Origin: Candidatus Nitrososphaera evergladensis SR1
Lineage (GTDB): Archaea; Thermoproteota; Nitrososphaeria; Nitrososphaerales; Nitrososphaeraceae
Length of the DNA stretch: 64,000 nt
Assembly: GCF_000730285.1 (NCBI RefSeq)
Contig: NZ_CP007174.1
Location: forward strand, 806,001 to 870,000
Direction of reading: 5' to 3'
Shown: in pieces, positions 32,590 through 41,258 of the stretch
Numbering within the stretch: the first letter of the stretch is position 1
Layout: the number at the start of each line of letters is the position of its first letter
Made by a program: the position numbers and the translations under genes
Notes under the pieces: model-generated
Databases searched by the model: none
What the model was told of the DNA's origin: nothing
Seen by the model: only the letters and a program-made list of their open reading frames with translations

Positions 32590-33273
32590 CTATGTCAGCT
32601 TGACGCCTGGATTCTTCAATTTGTTGCGCTTTGCCGCATTGAGGAGCATCGGGGTGAGTACCTCTGCCTGGTACGTGAGCGAAAGCGGGCCCAGGTACAC
32701 GGGGCGCAGACCAGCCACTTCAGACGCAAGCTCGCTCAATTTTGCTACAACATTTGGGTCGTCGCCGCAGACAAACGTATCTGCGTCAAGGCTGAGGTTG
32801 ACGTTCTTTAGCTTCATTTCAGATATAGTGTGAAATGCCGACACCACGCGGGATCTTGGGGCCATCTTGTCTGCAACCCATTCGCCGGCTGTTTTTTTGC
32901 CCTGCTCAAGCAGCGGGATGTAGACAAAGCCGTTGTCGGTCCTTGTCATGGGAACTATGGGTGAGACTATTATGCAGTCAGGTCTCACCTGGGAGGCAAG
33001 CTTGCCACACGTGTCCTCGATAAACTCGTAGGGTATGGACAGTATGAGGATGTCACTGTCCTTTGCAAGCGAAATGTTGTCGTCGCCGGTTATGCTTCCG
33101 GCGATGCTGACGTTTGGCCCGTACGCCTGCCTGGCCGCATTCCTATAGTTTGCAGCGGCCTCTTTGGCTTTCTGGGCGTCTCTAGAACCTACCATGACAT
33201 CGTGCTTGATGCACCACCTCATGGCAAACCCCTCGCCCATGCCGCCGGTGCCCCCTACTATTCCAATCTTCAT
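32590..33273 (-). CDS. npdG: NADPH-dependent F420 reductase (F420H2:NADP+ oxidoreductase)
   Basis: 227 residues from the ATG at 33273. The nucleotide-binding motif is MKIGIVGGTGGMGEGFAMRW (Gly-x-Gly-x-x-Gly) followed by VMVGSRD. It transfers hydride between F420 and NADP. Core blocks are LSIPYEFIEDTCGKL and VVSAFHTISEMKL, and the end reads LTPMLLNAAKRNKLKNPGVKLT-like family sequence. A longer frame to 33915 is antisense to the phosphatase gene and is not part of the protein. F420 chemistry is widespread in ammonia-oxidizing archaea. Confidence 0.92.
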   Translation of the reverse strand: MKIGIVGGTGGMGEGFAMRWCIKHDVMVGSRDAQKAKEAAANYRNAARQAYGPNVSIAGSITGDDNISLAKDSDILILSIPYEFIEDTCGKLASQVRPDCIIVSPIVPMTRTDNGFVYIPLLEQGKKTAGEWVADKMAPRSRVVSAFHTISEMKLKNVNLSLDADTFVCGDDPNVVAKLSELASEVAGLRPVYLGPLSLTYQAEVLTPMLLNAAKRNKLKNPGVKLT

Positions 33274-33459
33274 GGCGACTTTCACGGAATCTTGCGATAT
33301 TAACTTTAGGCTTTGCATTAGGGCAATCCTTAGGCTTCTGCCGACAAAGTAATGTGTGTATGTGCATGAAAAAAGAAGCAAGGAAATTCTAGTATGTACT
33401 TCTCCAGAAATACGCGCGTGCATGAAACAATAATTAACGGCTTTTGACAGCAAAATCCC

Positions 33460-34083
33460 GTGCCACTTGTTATCTTTATGCGCCACGGACAGGCCGATAA
33501 CAACGTAAACCGCATACTCGTGGGCAGGCACATCGAGTCGCACCTGACAGAGCAGGGCAGAAAGCAGGTAGAGTACGCTGCAAAGGACCTGAAAAACGTC
33601 CAGATAGACAGGGTTGTGGTATCGCCAGTCATCCGCGCAGTCGAGACCGCAGAGATAATCTGCAAGGAAGTTGGCACAGGCTACGAAATAGACGAGCGCC
33701 TGTACGAGATAGAGCTGGGCAAGCTGGTAGGCATGAACTTTGACGAAGTCGTAAGCAAGTACGGCAACCTGTTTTTGAAATTCTACGACGAGCATGACCC
33801 GGCACTTGAAAGCTTTGGAGTCGAGCCATTCACCTCTGTGAAAAAACGCGTAAAGAGCCTGCTTGAAGAAGCCGCAGAAAAGCATGTTGACCGCAACATC
33901 CTGTGCGTGACGCACCTTGACCCGATAAAAGCCGCGATTTCAACCATCCTCGAGCTGAACCCCGAGGCGCTCTACCGGTGGCACATACGCAACGCGTCGA
34001 TGACTATTCTCCGGCAGGACGACGGACTGTATTCGCTTTCTGGCGTCAATGTCATGTCGATGCACCGTTACGTGCATGAGTGA
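33460..34083 (+). CDS. Histidine phosphatase-family protein (phosphoglycerate mutase-like)
   Basis: 207 residues from a GTG start. The phospho-accepting His is in FMRHGQADNNVNRIL; the second Arg is in VVSPVIRAVETAEI, and the second His in CVTHLDPIKAAI. These place it in the branch of the histidine phosphatase superfamily that includes cofactor-dependent phosphoglycerate mutases and small-molecule phosphatases. The substrate cannot be fixed. Upstream of the oxidase cluster but with its own spacing. Confidence 0.9.
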   Translation: MPLVIFMRHGQADNNVNRILVGRHIESHLTEQGRKQVEYAAKDLKNVQIDRVVVSPVIRAVETAEIICKEVGTGYEIDERLYEIELGKLVGMNFDEVVSKYGNLFLKFYDEHDPALESFGVEPFTSVKKRVKSLLEEAAEKHVDRNILCVTHLDPIKAAISTILELNPEALYRWHIRNASMTILRQDDGLYSLSGVNVMSMHRYVHE

Positions 34084-34137
34084 TTTTCCAAAGCCTTAAA
34101 TAAGATATGGAAACTTTCTGACACCAAAGGGACGAGT

Positions 34138-34425
34138 ATGGCATCGTACAAGTTACTTTTGATCGCGATTCCCGTGGTCGCTGTGCTGTTTATGGACTTT
34201 TCAATCGCCTTTGCACAAGGTCAAGGTGAGCAAGCCGGGCAGACAGGGCAGTATATCTATGGCAGAGTCGAGATATGGGCGCTGTTCTACAGGCTGATGG
34301 TGATTGCATTTGTCATCGGCGCAATTCTGATGGGCGTGATATTCTACGTGGTATACCGGTTCCGCGAGTCGCATCCAAAGAACAGGAACTTGCCGGTTAG
34401 ATCAACGGAGGGTGAGCACCACTAA
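34138..34425 (+). CDS. Terminal oxidase subunit II, N-terminal membrane half
   Basis: 95 residues: signal-like helix KLLLIAIPVVAVLFMDFSIA, a Gln-rich stretch, then a membrane helix (FYRLMVIAFVIGAILMGVIF) and a basic loop YRFRESHPKNRNLPVR. It corresponds to the first transmembrane part of CoxII. The stop TAA at 34423-34425 is followed at once by ATG in the same reading frame, which continues as the CuA-containing half. It could be a genuine split subunit or the result of a nonsense mutation; the tight TAAATG junction favours a coupled two-gene arrangement. Confidence 0.8.
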   Translation: MASYKLLLIAIPVVAVLFMDFSIAFAQGQGEQAGQTGQYIYGRVEIWALFYRLMVIAFVIGAILMGVIFYVVYRFRESHPKNRNLPVRSTEGEHH

Positions 34426-34917
34426 ATGGGGCACGCAACAATCGAGTGGGTCTACATTGGTGTGGTAGTCGCGCTCTTGATCTATGTTGGCGCTGACGCG
34501 TGGAACATCGAGCGCGAACTGGACCATGCCCCGCCAGAGTCAAAGATAATCAAGGTCACCGCGCAACAGTGGTTCTGGACGTTTGAACACGAAGACGGCA
34601 AGAAGGAGATCGGAGAACTACACCTTACAAAAGGCGTTCCGTACAAGTTCGAGATCACGTCCAGAGACGTCATACACGCGTTCAACGTGCCTGACTATAC
34701 CTTGATGATGGACGCTGTGCCGGGCAAGATAAACACGCTGTGGGTCGTTCCTGACCAGAGCGGCGAATTTCTGATCCAATGCAGGGAGTACTGCGGATTC
34801 TCGCATTACCAGATGCGCGCCAAGCTCTTTGTCGAAGAGCCGGCAGCTGGCGGTAATGTGACGCAAGTGGCTTCAGACCTGACTCCAAGCATTGGCGCCC
34901 AGGCAGTCGCAAGCTAA
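34426..34917 (+). CDS. coxB: Terminal oxidase subunit II, CuA-containing half
   Basis: 163 residues. One membrane helix (IEWVYIGVVVALLIYVGAD), then the cupredoxin domain with VTAQQWFWTFEHEDG, the CuA ligand His in SRDVIHAFNVPDY and the complete CuA cluster CREYCGFSHYQM (Cys, Glu, Cys, His, Met). It takes electrons from a small copper protein and passes them to CoxI. Same frame as the preceding half, directly adjacent. Confidence 0.95.
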   Translation: MGHATIEWVYIGVVVALLIYVGADAWNIERELDHAPPESKIIKVTAQQWFWTFEHEDGKKEIGELHLTKGVPYKFEITSRDVIHAFNVPDYTLMMDAVPGKINTLWVVPDQSGEFLIQCREYCGFSHYQMRAKLFVEEPAAGGNVTQVASDLTPSIGAQAVAS

Positions 34918-35094
34918 AAAGCAAGTTCTCCTCTTTTCTTTTTTCCTCCTTTTCATTTTCTTCCTCTTTTAGTTCATTTTTTCAGCGCAAAAATTTGCGT
35001 ATGCCGCGCGTGCACGCACTATGCTTGCATAAAAAACAAAATGCTTTTATTTGATACCGGCTCCAGTTACAACCGATTTAGAGGCGAATAAGTA

Positions 35095-36618
35095 GTGGTA
35101 CTAGAAGTTAAGAAACCCCGCCCGATGTGGGAGATACTATTTTCGTCCCACCACACAGATGTCGGCCTTTTGTACATCATTCTCTCCTTCACCGCTTTTA
35201 TTATCGGTGGCGCCCTCGCAATAGCGATCAGAACAGAGTTATTCCTCCCAGGAACGCAGCTCATTGCTGATTCAACCACCTTCCACAGAATCTTTACTGT
35301 GCACGGAACCAACATGCTCTTCCTGTGGCTTGTGCCGTTCGCGTCAGGCATGGGCAACTACCTGATCCCAATCATGGTCAGGTACAAAGACATGGCGTGG
35401 CCAAAGCTCAATGCAATCGCGTTCTGGATGATTCCGGTCGGCATGGCCATGATATGGATGGGCTTTTCAGATACCACCTGGATGGCGTATCCGCCTTATT
35501 CCACAACCAAAGCGCCAGGTCCAGCAGCGGAAATGTGGATATTTGGACTAAAGATACTTGGGCTTTCTTCGATCCTTGGTGCGATAAACTTTGTAGTCAC
35601 GATACTAAAGATGAAGCACCCCGACCTGCCGTTGATGAAGACGTCGCTCTTTGTGTGGGGCACCCTCGTGACATCTTTGATGATACTTGTTGCGCTGCCG
35701 ACGTTTACGGCCGCGCTGATAATGCTGTACACGGACAGGCTTGGAGTGACTGGGTTCTTTGACCCGACAAGGGGCGGAGACCCGATAGCGTACCAGCACC
35801 TGTTCTGGTTCACGTTCCACCCTGAAGTGTACATATTCCTGCTGCCTGCAGTGGGCATGATGTACGAGCTGATACCCAAGTTCTCCAGAAAGCCACTGTT
35901 CAGCTACCAGTCTGGAGTGACTGCGTTCGTCCTGCTTGGGATCGTAGGCTTTGCATCGTGGGCGCACCACATGTACTCTACAGGCATGAGCTTTACAGAA
36001 AAGACCGTGTTCATGGTAGGAACGCTAGCAGCAGTGCCTGCGTCTGCCATGCACATCTTTAACTGGATAGCGACCATGTGGGGCGGAAGGATCAAGTTCG
36101 CATCGCCAATGAGCTTTGCTGTGGGAGGAGTCGTGTTATTCTTCTACGCGGGAGCCGGAGGTATAGTGAACACGGCCATGCCGCTTGACTTTATCACGCA
36201 CGACAGCTACTGGGTGGTAGGACACTTCCACCTGTTCGTCATGGGAATGGTCACGTTTGGCTTCATCGGGTTCCTGCTCTACATGTTCCCGTTCATAACA
36301 GGCAGGATGTTTAACGAAAAGGCGGCCATGGTATCGTTCTGGCTGTTCTTCGTGGGAGTATCACTGATATTCCTGACCCAGCACGTGCTGGGCCTGTACG
36401 GGCAGCCAAGGCGTGTCTACGACTATGTCCCCGTCCAGCCGCTCATCATACTGAACCAGATATCGTCCGTAGGAGCATGGATAACTGCAACAGGCGCAGC
36501 TCTGCTGACAGGCATCCTGATACACGGTTCGATGAAGGGCAGGTATGCAGACTTGAAGGACCCGTTCCAGATCGGCGAGACTTATTTCCCAATCGCCGCA
36601 AAGGAGCCGCACCACTAG
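35095..36618 (+). CDS. coxA: Heme-copper oxidase subunit I
   Basis: Catalytic subunit that reduces O2 to water and pumps protons, 507 residues from a GTG start, 12 membrane helices. Low-spin heme ligand His lies in FTVHGTNMLFLW; the CuB His and cross-linked Tyr are in FTFHPEVYIFLL (about residue 240); the His pair is in SWAHHMYSTGM; the C-terminal heme ligands lie in VVGHFHLFVMGM. It forms an operon with CoxII, a double cupredoxin and heme A synthase, and closes the electron chain fed by ammonia oxidation. Confidence 0.98.
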   Translation: MVLEVKKPRPMWEILFSSHHTDVGLLYIILSFTAFIIGGALAIAIRTELFLPGTQLIADSTTFHRIFTVHGTNMLFLWLVPFASGMGNYLIPIMVRYKDMAWPKLNAIAFWMIPVGMAMIWMGFSDTTWMAYPPYSTTKAPGPAAEMWIFGLKILGLSSILGAINFVVTILKMKHPDLPLMKTSLFVWGTLVTSLMILVALPTFTAALIMLYTDRLGVTGFFDPTRGGDPIAYQHLFWFTFHPEVYIFLLPAVGMMYELIPKFSRKPLFSYQSGVTAFVLLGIVGFASWAHHMYSTGMSFTEKTVFMVGTLAAVPASAMHIFNWIATMWGGRIKFASPMSFAVGGVVLFFYAGAGGIVNTAMPLDFITHDSYWVVGHFHLFVMGMVTFGFIGFLLYMFPFITGRMFNEKAAMVSFWLFFVGVSLIFLTQHVLGLYGQPRRVYDYVPVQPLIILNQISSVGAWITATGAALLTGILIHGSMKGRYADLKDPFQIGETYFPIAAKEPHH

Positions 36619-36634
36619 CAGGTGATACATGTAG

Positions 36635-37492
36635 ATGAGCCACGAACACGAGCACGACTCTGAACCAGTACTGAGGACGAGCCCGGCACGCATGGCAAGG
36701 GGAATTGCAATCGTAGGCATTACGCTTGCTATCGCCGGCACCATCCTCATGTTCACGTTCAAGGACATGATTGCAAACCCGCCTCCCGTAGCGCTGATAA
36801 AGAAACCAACTCCTCCACCGCCACCGCCCGCCGCAGGCGTGACCCAAATATCTATACCGTCAGGCGCGTCTGTACAAGGGTCAACATCCTATGATCCTGG
36901 CGATGCAAAGGTTCCGCTTGGCAACAAGGTGGTATGGAACAACGCCGACAATGCCATACACACTGCAACCTCTGGCACAGGAGCTTCAGACCCTAACGTT
37001 GGCAAAGCCTTTGACACTTCCCTCATCAACCCTGGCGAAAAGTCCAAAGAGATTGAAATCACAGGAGCCAAGGTGGGCGACTCGTTTGCGTATCACTGCA
37101 CGGTCCACCCGTTCATGACCGGCAAGATCACGATTGTAGAAGCCGCGGCAGGAGGCGGCAGCACCGGCTCTGGAAGCGGAGGAGCTGCAGCATCTGGCCC
37201 GACAGTCCACATACTGTCAGGCTCGTCAGTGCAGGGTGCCAAGGCATATGACCCGACCCCGGTAGAAATCAAAAAGGGCGACAAGCTGACCGTCGTCAAC
37301 GACGACTCTGCAATCCACACGGTGACTTCGGGCACCGGGGCTGAGGACGCCAACGCTGGCAAGGCGTTTGACAGCAGCCTGCTCGATCCGGGCAAGACAG
37401 TCAGTGTCGACACGTCCGCCCTCGCCGCGGGCTCGTACGACTTCCACTGCATGGTCCACCCGTTCATGAAGGGCAAGCTGAACGTGACCTGA
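36635..37492 (+). CDS. Membrane-anchored protein with two cupredoxin (plastocyanin-like) domains
   Basis: 285 residues. A His-rich N-tail (MSHEHEHDSEP) and one membrane helix (IAIVGITLAIAGTILMF) are followed by a Pro-rich linker. Two type-1 copper domains follow: first with His in DNAIHTATSG and Cys/His in YHCTVHPFM, second with SAIHTVTSG and FHCMVHPFM, separated by a Gly/Ser linker. Such proteins replace cytochrome c as electron carriers in archaeal ammonia oxidizers and would feed CuA of the adjacent CoxII. The gene lies 16 bases after coxA. Confidence 0.93.
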   Translation: MSHEHEHDSEPVLRTSPARMARGIAIVGITLAIAGTILMFTFKDMIANPPPVALIKKPTPPPPPPAAGVTQISIPSGASVQGSTSYDPGDAKVPLGNKVVWNNADNAIHTATSGTGASDPNVGKAFDTSLINPGEKSKEIEITGAKVGDSFAYHCTVHPFMTGKITIVEAAAGGGSTGSGSGGAAASGPTVHILSGSSVQGAKAYDPTPVEIKKGDKLTVVNDDSAIHTVTSGTGAEDANAGKAFDSSLLDPGKTVSVDTSALAAGSYDFHCMVHPFMKGKLNVT

Positions 37493-37495
37493 TGA

Positions 37496-37969
37496 ATGAC
37501 CCTGCTGCAAAAGCTGTCGTTTGGGACGCTTGCCGTCCTCTTTTCTCTTATTTTCATAGGCGGCTATGTTAGCTCGTCCGGCGTCGGCCTTACGTGCCCT
37601 GACTGGCCGCTCTGCCCGCATGGGTTCGTGCCAGCATACGACTTTATCATAGAATACATCCACCGGACAGTCGCGGCAAGCACGGGTGCCCTCGTGGTCA
37701 TCACGATGGCCTTTACGCTCAAGTCAAAGCAGGCGCCAAGGGGGATGAAGATTGCGTCAATAATAGCAGCAGGCGCGGTAATAGGCCAGATAACGCTTGG
37801 AGCGATAGTAATAGTCGAGCGGCTCCACTCGATACTTGTGACGGGCCATCTTGCGCTTGGACTCGTGCTGTTCTCGATGGTCCTGATGACGACGGTCTAT
37901 GCCTGGAAGATAAAGGCGCAGAACAAGGCTGCCGTGGAAGCAAGCGGCAGACAGCAGCCTGCTGCCTAG
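37496..37969 (+). CDS. ctaA: Heme A synthase, half-size CtaA/Cox15 type
   Basis: 157 residues with four membrane helices, half the usual 300-residue length. It contains the extracellular Cys pair GVGLTCPDWPLCPHG and His residues in EYIHRTVAAS and ERLHSILVTGHL that would bind heme. Four-helix forms are known from archaea such as Aeropyrum and are thought to act as dimers. It converts heme O to heme A for the neighbouring oxidase. Starts 3 bases after the cupredoxin stop. Confidence 0.9.
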   Translation: MTLLQKLSFGTLAVLFSLIFIGGYVSSSGVGLTCPDWPLCPHGFVPAYDFIIEYIHRTVAASTGALVVITMAFTLKSKQAPRGMKIASIIAAGAVIGQITLGAIVIVERLHSILVTGHLALGLVLFSMVLMTTVYAWKIKAQNKAAVEASGRQQPAA

Positions 37970-38017
37970 AGAAAAAAACAATATGGTTTATACGGGAAAA
38001 GGTGGATTTGCATTTTG

Positions 38018-39097
38018 ATGCGCAGGTACGCCTTCGCACTTGCCGCCGTGGTGACGGCAGCGGCAGCCACGCTTTTTGCTGCTACTGTTTTTGCATCAGC
38101 GCAAAACGCGTACGCCCACTTTGAACATTTTGGGCACTATAACGCCAAGGGCGACGCAATCGGCCCATACTACGCCTATGAGCAACTGGACCCGGATTAC
38201 GCCAAGCCGGGCGAGCCTGCCGCCATACAGTTTAGCATCCAGGACCATGACGGGCGCGATACAAAAGACCTCGTCACGATGGTTGAAGTATACTCTGGGA
38301 TAACCGGCGAAAGGCTTGCAGCGTTTCCGTGGACCAAGCAGGACACTGGCGACTTTCAGCTCTTTTACACTTTTCCGGACGTCGGCTATTACCAGATAGT
38401 GCTGTCAATGGCAACAGGCCCGGCAAACAACCTCAACGGGGTTGACCCGCCAAGGACCACGCTTTCAGGCACCGCTGGATGCAACTGCGACAGGGCCGTC
38501 TTTAACGCCGCCATATCAAACAACTTTGGCGAGATATGGAGCACGGCGATGATTGCGTCGGTGCTCATCCCGCTCGGCATAATAGGGGTGGTGCTTGGGC
38601 TCGTCTACAAGCGCAAGAGAAAAGAGCTGCACGCAAACTCGTCAGAAGAGTTTGTCAAGTGGAGCCTGCTCCTGCTCGCAATAGCCGGAGGCATGGTGCA
38701 CTTTGCCATCTACTCGGAGCACGCCTCGCTCCGGCTGGAATACAGCATATTCCTGATAACTGCCGGGATTGCGCAGGTGTCGTACGGGCTCATGTACATA
38801 CTCCTCACGATGGTGGGCGCAGAGGAGTCCAGGATAAACCCGCGCCGGTACTACCGCAAGACGGTCGTTCTCAATCTGTTTGGGTTGATTGGAACAGCGG
38901 TTCTGCTTGGGCTGTATGCGTATGCCATCACTTTTCCTCCTCCGCTTTCACCAAATCCGGTGCCCGAAGACGTCGACCTTGCAGGCATACTTGCCAAATC
39001 CGCGGAAGCGATACTGGTTGTGGGCATCATCTACCTGATGAGGCTTGAAAAGCGCAGGCTCGCAAGCCGCCTAGCCGAGACACCCAGTAAAACATAA
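38018..39097 (+). CDS. Conserved membrane protein associated with the oxidase cluster
   Basis: 359 residues from the ATG at 38018. A signal peptide (to about residue 33, ending AQNAYA), then a His-rich extracellular domain starting HFEHFGHYNAKGD, with a Cys pair in GTAGCNCDRAVF, and five hydrophobic segments in the second half (for example MIASVLIPLGIIGVVLGLVY). The His and Cys content could bind copper, making a copper-handling or oxidase-assembly role possible, but no family is recognised. It follows ctaA in the same direction. Confidence 0.75.
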   Translation: MRRYAFALAAVVTAAAATLFAATVFASAQNAYAHFEHFGHYNAKGDAIGPYYAYEQLDPDYAKPGEPAAIQFSIQDHDGRDTKDLVTMVEVYSGITGERLAAFPWTKQDTGDFQLFYTFPDVGYYQIVLSMATGPANNLNGVDPPRTTLSGTAGCNCDRAVFNAAISNNFGEIWSTAMIASVLIPLGIIGVVLGLVYKRKRKELHANSSEEFVKWSLLLLAIAGGMVHFAIYSEHASLRLEYSIFLITAGIAQVSYGLMYILLTMVGAEESRINPRRYYRKTVVLNLFGLIGTAVLLGLYAYAITFPPPLSPNPVPEDVDLAGILAKSAEAILVVGIIYLMRLEKRRLASRLAETPSKT

Positions 39098-39127
39098 AAC
39101 CCCTACATCCAGAACATAACTGCACAT

Positions 39128-40078
39128 ATGTGGAAAGTAATGATGCCGAGGAAAATAGCCTTCGGCGAAAACGCTGCAAAAGAATTCCAGTATCCCAAGA
39201 ATTCCCTTGTGATAACCACCACGACGCCTGACATTTACAACAAGTGGCTCGACTACATGGGAATCAAGAACTACGAGGTGTACGACAAGGTCACGCCGGA
39301 CCCGTCCATCGAGGCCATAGAGGCCATCAAAAAGCAGTACGAGGGCAAGGAAATTGGCGCCTACATCGGCCTTGGCGGCGGAAGCTCGATGGACGTCTGC
39401 AAGTACCTTTCCAAACTGACAGGCATTCCAAAGATACTGATACCCACGACGTTTGGCACCGGCGCGGAAATGACGACGTATGCGGTAATCAGCTTTGAGC
39501 ACAAGAAAAAGCTCTTGCAGGACGAGGCATTTCTGGCAGACGCGGCAATAGTTGACCCGTATTTCCTGCCCGGCACGCCCTTTAACATCCTGCGCAACTC
39601 TGCGTGCGACGCGGCGGCGCAGGCGTCTGAAGGCTATGACAGCAAGGCTGGAAACCCGTTCACGCAGTTCTTTTGCAGGGAAGCCTTTGACATCCTCTAC
39701 GACGCCATAATGAACGACAAGCACCACATGCTCCCGTACGGCGCCATGCTCTCCGGCATCGGCTTTGGCAACTCGTCCACTACGCTTGGACACGCGCTTT
39801 CGTACGTATTCTCAAACGAAGGCGTGCCGCACGGCTATGCGCTCTCTTCGTGCACCACCGTTGCCCACAAGTTCAACAAGTCGCCGTACTACAAGCGCTT
39901 CAAGGAAATAGCGCAAAAGTTCAAGTTCGAGCCGCTAAAGTTGAAGCAGCCGCTTGATGCGGCGGCCGACGTCATCATGCCTGACAGGGGACACCTTGAC
40001 AACAACCCAATACCTGTCACCAAGCAGGACGTCGTCAAGTGCCTCGATGAAATAGTGAACACAAACCCGCTGGCCTAG
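39128..40078 (+). CDS. Iron-containing alcohol dehydrogenase family protein
   Basis: 316 residues. Nucleotide-binding loop is GLGGGSSMDVCKYLS; the family's ITTTFGTGAEMT-type block appears as IPTTFGTGAEMTTYAV. Metal-ligand regions are NSACDAAAQASEGY and TLGHALSYVFSNEGVPHGYA (two His). The protein is shorter than the usual 380 residues. In ammonia-oxidizing archaea members of this family are assigned to succinic semialdehyde reduction in the hydroxypropionate/hydroxybutyrate cycle; I cannot tell whether this copy is that one. A glycerol-phosphate dehydrogenase role is less likely. Confidence 0.85.
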   Translation: MWKVMMPRKIAFGENAAKEFQYPKNSLVITTTTPDIYNKWLDYMGIKNYEVYDKVTPDPSIEAIEAIKKQYEGKEIGAYIGLGGGSSMDVCKYLSKLTGIPKILIPTTFGTGAEMTTYAVISFEHKKKLLQDEAFLADAAIVDPYFLPGTPFNILRNSACDAAAQASEGYDSKAGNPFTQFFCREAFDILYDAIMNDKHHMLPYGAMLSGIGFGNSSTTLGHALSYVFSNEGVPHGYALSSCTTVAHKFNKSPYYKRFKEIAQKFKFEPLKLKQPLDAAADVIMPDRGHLDNNPIPVTKQDVVKCLDEIVNTNPLA

Positions 40079-40338
40079 GCTACGGGAGACGTCTCTTTTC
40101 TAGATGCGCAACCGCCAGAGGGGAGGGGCGTGCTTCCAGTGGAACTCGCCTTTTTTCATTAATTCTTTTATCCCAGTCGCAGATTTCCAGATGTCTATCG
40201 TAGCGCGGAGCCCGATTTTTTAAAAGCAAGTTAGCGCCACTTGATTATAGTCGAGATCCTCCGCTCAATTTCTGGCTTTATACGTCAAGTCTGCGAGCCC
40301 AAAACCTTTAAATTCAGAATGGCAGAGTTCCTTCCTTA

Positions 40339-40932
40339 ATGACTGTTATAAAGAAGAGCATGGAAATCAACGCTCCAGTCAACGAGGTGTTCACTTATTT
40401 TGCGAGGCCGGAGCACATGGCAGACCAGTTCCCCGAGAACATGGGTCTGAACGTCGTGCCAGTCGAGGTAAAGAACGGCTTTGGCGTAGGGACAATTTTT
40501 AGGATCAACGGAGATTTTGACGGCAAGAGGCTCGAATGGGACTGCGAGACCATCGAGTATATCCCGCTGAAAAAGATCGTGGCCAAGATGATCGAAGGCC
40601 CGTTCAAGAGGTGGCAGATTTCTGTCACGTTTGACGAGCTGGGCGAGCGCAAGGCTAACGTCACGCTTGAAGTCGACTATGACATGCCGATGGGCCCGCT
40701 GGGCGGATTCCTCGACAAGGTCAAGTTGAGCAAGATAGCTGAGCGTGGCATGGAAAACGGCCTGCTTCGCGTAAAGGCACTGCTTGAAGGCACCGGCTCC
40801 ATTCCAGTCTACATCACCCTTGATGCGTACAGGCACATCATCAAGGAAAAAATGGAGATGAACTGCTCTGTCTCTGAAGCGATTGTCAAGATCATCAAGG
40901 ACAGGCAGGAAGCGCTGGCCAAGACGGCCTAA
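40339..40932 (+). CDS. SRPBCC domain protein (third copy)
   Basis: 197 residues. START-like domain: MEINAPVNEVFTYFARPEHM, then RLEWDCETIEYIPLKKIV and VTLEVDYDMPMGPLGGFLD; the C-terminal 50 residues add helices (IIKEKMEMNCSVSEAIVKII). The upstream intergenic region has a TATA-like CCTTTAAATTC about 25-35 bases before the ATG. Ligand unknown. Confidence 0.85.
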   Translation: MTVIKKSMEINAPVNEVFTYFARPEHMADQFPENMGLNVVPVEVKNGFGVGTIFRINGDFDGKRLEWDCETIEYIPLKKIVAKMIEGPFKRWQISVTFDELGERKANVTLEVDYDMPMGPLGGFLDKVKLSKIAERGMENGLLRVKALLEGTGSIPVYITLDAYRHIIKEKMEMNCSVSEAIVKIIKDRQEALAKTA

Positions 40933-40996
40933 TCTTTTTCCTTTTCTCTCTTCTTCTTTTACGTTTAAATAACGCATTTTACACGATTGATTTCGC

Positions 40997-41092
40997 GGGT
41001 TCGTAGCTCAGCCAGGTAGAGCGTTTGGCTCTTAACCAATCAGTGTATTTCACTGGGTTAAAATGTCGTGGGTCCGAATCCCACCGAACCCG
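40997..41092 (+). tRNA. tRNA-Lys (anticodon CUU) with 22-base intron at 37/38
   Basis: Acceptor GGGTTCG pairs with CGAACCC; discriminator G at 41092. Anticodon arm starts TTTGG at 41024-41028, loop CTCTTA to 41034, giving anticodon CTT. The intron runs about 41035-41056; exon 2 resumes with G then TTAAA, pairing with TTTGG through two G-U pairs. The intron can fold into a hairpin (CAGTG/CACTG), with flanking TTAACC/GGTTAA pairing as in a bulge-helix-bulge splice site. T arm GTGGG-TCCGAAT-CCCAC is complete. Confidence 0.92.
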
Positions 41093-41258
41093 CTTTACTC
41101 ACTAGTTCGGCTATTTGTACATGGAAGTATGAGTACAACTTTTCTGCAGTTACAAGGAAGTGACGGGTCAATATCGACTTGACTAAGAATAGCAATCTGA
41201 ATTCAGACATCTTCATCTACCGAGGACTGCTGATACTTACCGGCCTTATCCGCTGCGC

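Noticed and set aside
33274-33915. N-terminal extension of the F420 reductase frame
   Set aside because: It is antisense to the histidine phosphatase gene; the Rossmann motif starts exactly at the ATG at 33273.
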